DNA of 64,000 nt from Helicoverpa zea. Lineage: Eukaryota; Arthropoda; Insecta; Lepidoptera; Noctuidae. Below are positions 62,213 through 64,000 of this stretch, one piece after another. How positions within the stretch are numbered: position 1 is the stretch's first letter; each line of letters starts with the position of its first letter. The stretch spans positions 2,600,120-2,664,119 of the forward strand of contig NC_061455.1 in the NCBI RefSeq assembly GCF_022581195.2. The letters run 5' to 3'. Position numbers and translations under genes: made by a program. The notes under the pieces were generated by a model. The model worked only from the letters and a program-made list of their open reading frames with translations, was not told where the DNA came from and searched no databases.

Positions 62213-62403
62213 AGGCTAGCGATGCGTCCGTTTAAAGACAAATACCCGTCAATAGCAACTGTACCTATTGAAACGGAACTGAACGATCTTCGGCCGCACG
62301 CAACAGTCGTGTTCGATATAATTATTCGTTTAGGCCGTATGCAGAAAGAAATCCGACAGCTGGCGCCGAACTACCAGTGCTTATATCCATTCTGTTATAG
62401 ATA
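62213..62403 (+). other. Unassigned open frame interrupted by a TIR element
   Basis: An open stretch (first ATG 62222) encodes about 60 residues, including RPFKDKYPSIATVPIETELN and FDIIIRLGRMQKEI, and ends with TAG created at the left end of the TIR element at 62401. If the element and one copy of its flanking TATAG are discounted, the same frame stays open on the far side to a TGA near 63358. No family is recognised. It could be part of an older transposon or chance. Confidence 0.2.
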
Positions 62404-63254
62404 GTTCAACTCAGATTTGCGCGCGGCCCTATGTGTGCGTCGGCTTGTAAATATACAACTTTCATTCGTGTGACAGTGACGTCGTCCGAGCATGACGTGT
62501 TCTCATCGCTTTTTGTTATGGGTACAGTCGTTTACGAAAATGTCTAGTTCTTCACGGAGAAAATGTTTTAAGGAGTCAGGTAGCGTTTCAAAAAAATGAA
62601 ACAACATTCAAAGCTTTTTATTATTACATTTTACAGTTTATCATTATTTTCTCATACGGCTTTTCAAATTGACATTGACAGTATCTAAGAAATAAATGAA
62701 GTGAAATATCTAAGATGAATTAAATACTCCTTACATATTTTCTAGCTCGGGGTACGCGGACAATAAATGAATGTGTGGACTAAGAATGTAAAAGACCTAT
62801 AATTTAGTATAATAATGGAAACAAAATGTGTGGGGAATTTTAAAAAAATATATTGCTTCGCATAATGTCGACCAAAATAAGACGGAAATAATGAAACTCA
62901 TAAATGAACGTTAAAATCAAATTGATGAAGGGATGTTGGGTAATACTTGTCGACATGTACAAAAGAAAAAAGAAGAATACTATAGACATTTTGACATGGA
63001 GTCAGAATTTATAATTAACATTGGTGAAAGTAGCGAATCCGAAAATTCATCATTTGATTTTTCAAGTAGCGATACAGAATCATTATAAATAAATAAACGA
63101 AATTACGTAATAACTGTACTTTAAACAGCCGTATACAACCCCTAAATAACTGTATTTGTACCCGACTGTACCTCTTGTCACGCACACAAAGTCACTGTAT
63201 ATGTACAAGGGTTACCCACACATAGGGCCGCGCGCACGACTGAGTTGAACTTAC
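62401..63254 (+). mobile_element. Non-autonomous TIR DNA transposon retaining both ends of an ORF
   Basis: Imperfect terminal inverted repeats of about 40 bp share agttcaactcag and tgcgcgcggccctatgtgtg. TATAG flanks both sides (62396-62400 and 63255-63259) as a probable 5-bp target duplication. Inside, an ATG at 62540 opens MSSSSRRKCFKESGS and stops after 19 codons. A separate frame ending at 63088 reads RHVQKKKEEYYRHFDMESEF and then an acidic Ser-rich tail ending DTESL, followed by aataaa. This looks like an internal-deletion derivative of a coding transposon; the superfamily was not identified. Confidence 0.75.
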
Positions 63255-63284
63255 TATAGTAGGGGAGGCAAGGGTGCTAAACCG

Positions 63285-63805
63285 GGAGTGACTCGAGCGT
63301 CAATGAAACCTATTAGATTGCGAAGCTTAGATGATAAGAAGAAAAAAATGTCCTGACATACACACACTTTCATCGGTGGGTGGAGCGGCTATAAACTTTC
63401 AAAAATGTAAAAAAAAACAGTTGCATGGACATACTCGAGCGCGTCAGATATTAATAGCATGCACGTCGTACGTCATTTTGAAAACATACGTATATTAATC
63501 TGACTGTTTCCATGGTGGGGGTGGTCGTAGGTAAGGGTTAAAAATGGGAAAAAAAATAATTTTATCGAGCGCGACAGATTTTCAAAAGGGGTGTTAAGTG
63601 AACCAAAACGAAGTCTCTTATGCAATAATCTGACGATTTAGACGTGACCTAAATTCGTGGCCATTATTTGAAATTGCAAAAAAAAATCGCCATTTTGAAA
63701 TACTCGAGCGCGTCAGATTAAGATATATATGGTTCATTTATGTACCCTTAACGTAATCATCTTATAATCTGACGATTATCTGGAGAGACTCGCTTAATCT
63801 GACAA
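63285..63805. repeat. Degenerate tandem array of small hairpins, period about 130-142 bp
   Basis: The motif tcgagcg(cg)(t/a)cagat recurs at 63293 (degenerate), 63435, 63565 and 63704. Each of the last three is followed 50-65 bp later by its complement aatctgac(g) (about 63497, 63630 and 63766), so each unit can fold. The last unit has the best stem (63711-63724 with 63758-63774). A further aatctgac lies at 63794. It begins 30 bp beyond the TIR element. Confidence 0.7.
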
Positions 63806-63911
63806 TGGAAAGTTTTTAAAACTAATAATAATCAATACTGTAACCTAATTTTCTTTGAAAAATTAACACCAATGTCGTTGTTTTTTAATTTTGTTATAAT
63901 AATTATCTAAT

Positions 63912-64000
63912 TCTTGGTGGCCTAGTTGGTAAAGAACCAACCTCTCAAGTATGTGGATTCGATTCCAGGTTAGGCAAGTACCAATGCAACTTTTCTAAGT
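63912..64000 (+). mobile_element. SINE (HaSE1-like), 5' part, cut by window edge
   Basis: tRNA-derived head with A-box-like gtggcctagttggtaaag and B-box-like gattcgattcc, followed by the same central sequence as the copies at 13047 and 42348. Part of the B-box region is deleted relative to those copies (about 10 bp, gggcgcgg missing). Confidence 0.9.

Larger units (their letters stand above)
58221..64000 (-). other. Intron upstream of the 83-nt CELF exon (right end outside window)
   Basis: This follows the acceptor at 58221 toward the 5' end of the gene. The first half of RRM1 was not found, so it should lie to the right. The interval holds a Helitron-like end (59112-59303), one copy of a dispersed block (60213-60425), an unassigned ORF, an 854-bp TIR element, a hairpin array and a SINE cut by the edge. 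Confidence 0.65.

Overview
This window looks like nuclear DNA of a moth, most likely a noctuid. It is AT-rich and almost free of long reading frames. It carries SINEs of the Helicoverpa HaSE1 type (tRNA-derived head) and HaSE3 type (5S rRNA-derived head), RTE-type LINE relics, Helitron-like ends and many lepidopteran MITEs. Nearly all of it appears to be intron of one large minus-strand gene.

The gene is a Bruno/CELF RNA-binding protein (CELF1/2 class, Drosophila arrest/bruno relatives). Two conserved internal exons are readable. An 83-nt exon at 58138-58220 holds the end of RRM1, including the RNP1 motif. A 49-nt exon at 15988-16036 reads MHHPIQMKPADSENRN. They are separated by a 42.1-kb intron. 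A third, CpG-rich exon at 9940-10063 begins with ATG and ends in the same splice phase as the 49-nt exon. I infer that it is an alternative first exon driven by an internal CpG-rich promoter, giving an isoform without RRM1. The exons for RRM2 and the start of RRM1 were not found and probably lie outside the window (left and right respectively).

Layout on the + strand: 1-9.9 kb, intron with a LINE relic and two MITEs; 9.9-10.3 kb, alternative exon and CpG-rich block; 12.2-13.9 kb, a cluster of SINEs; 16.0 kb, the 49-nt exon; 16-28 kb, intron with hairpins, a 231-bp palindromic MITE, its 968-bp relative, a six-pentamer heat-shock-element match and an unassigned minus-strand exon-like frame at 26.2-26.5 kb; 28.5-34.9 kb, a young Ty3/gypsy (Metaviridae) LTR retrotransposon; 35-58 kb, intron with a SINE, a foldback element with 49-bp subterminal repeats, a TIR element and recurring CCGG-rich blocks; 58.2 kb, the 83-nt exon; 58-64 kb, upstream intron with a TIR element that keeps both ends of a deleted ORF, an array of small hairpins and a SINE cut by the window edge.

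The retrotransposon has 362-bp LTRs differing at one base and a 4-bp target duplication, so it inserted recently. It is nevertheless damaged: the second catalytic acidic residue of integrase is missing and a frameshift cuts off the integrase C-terminus.
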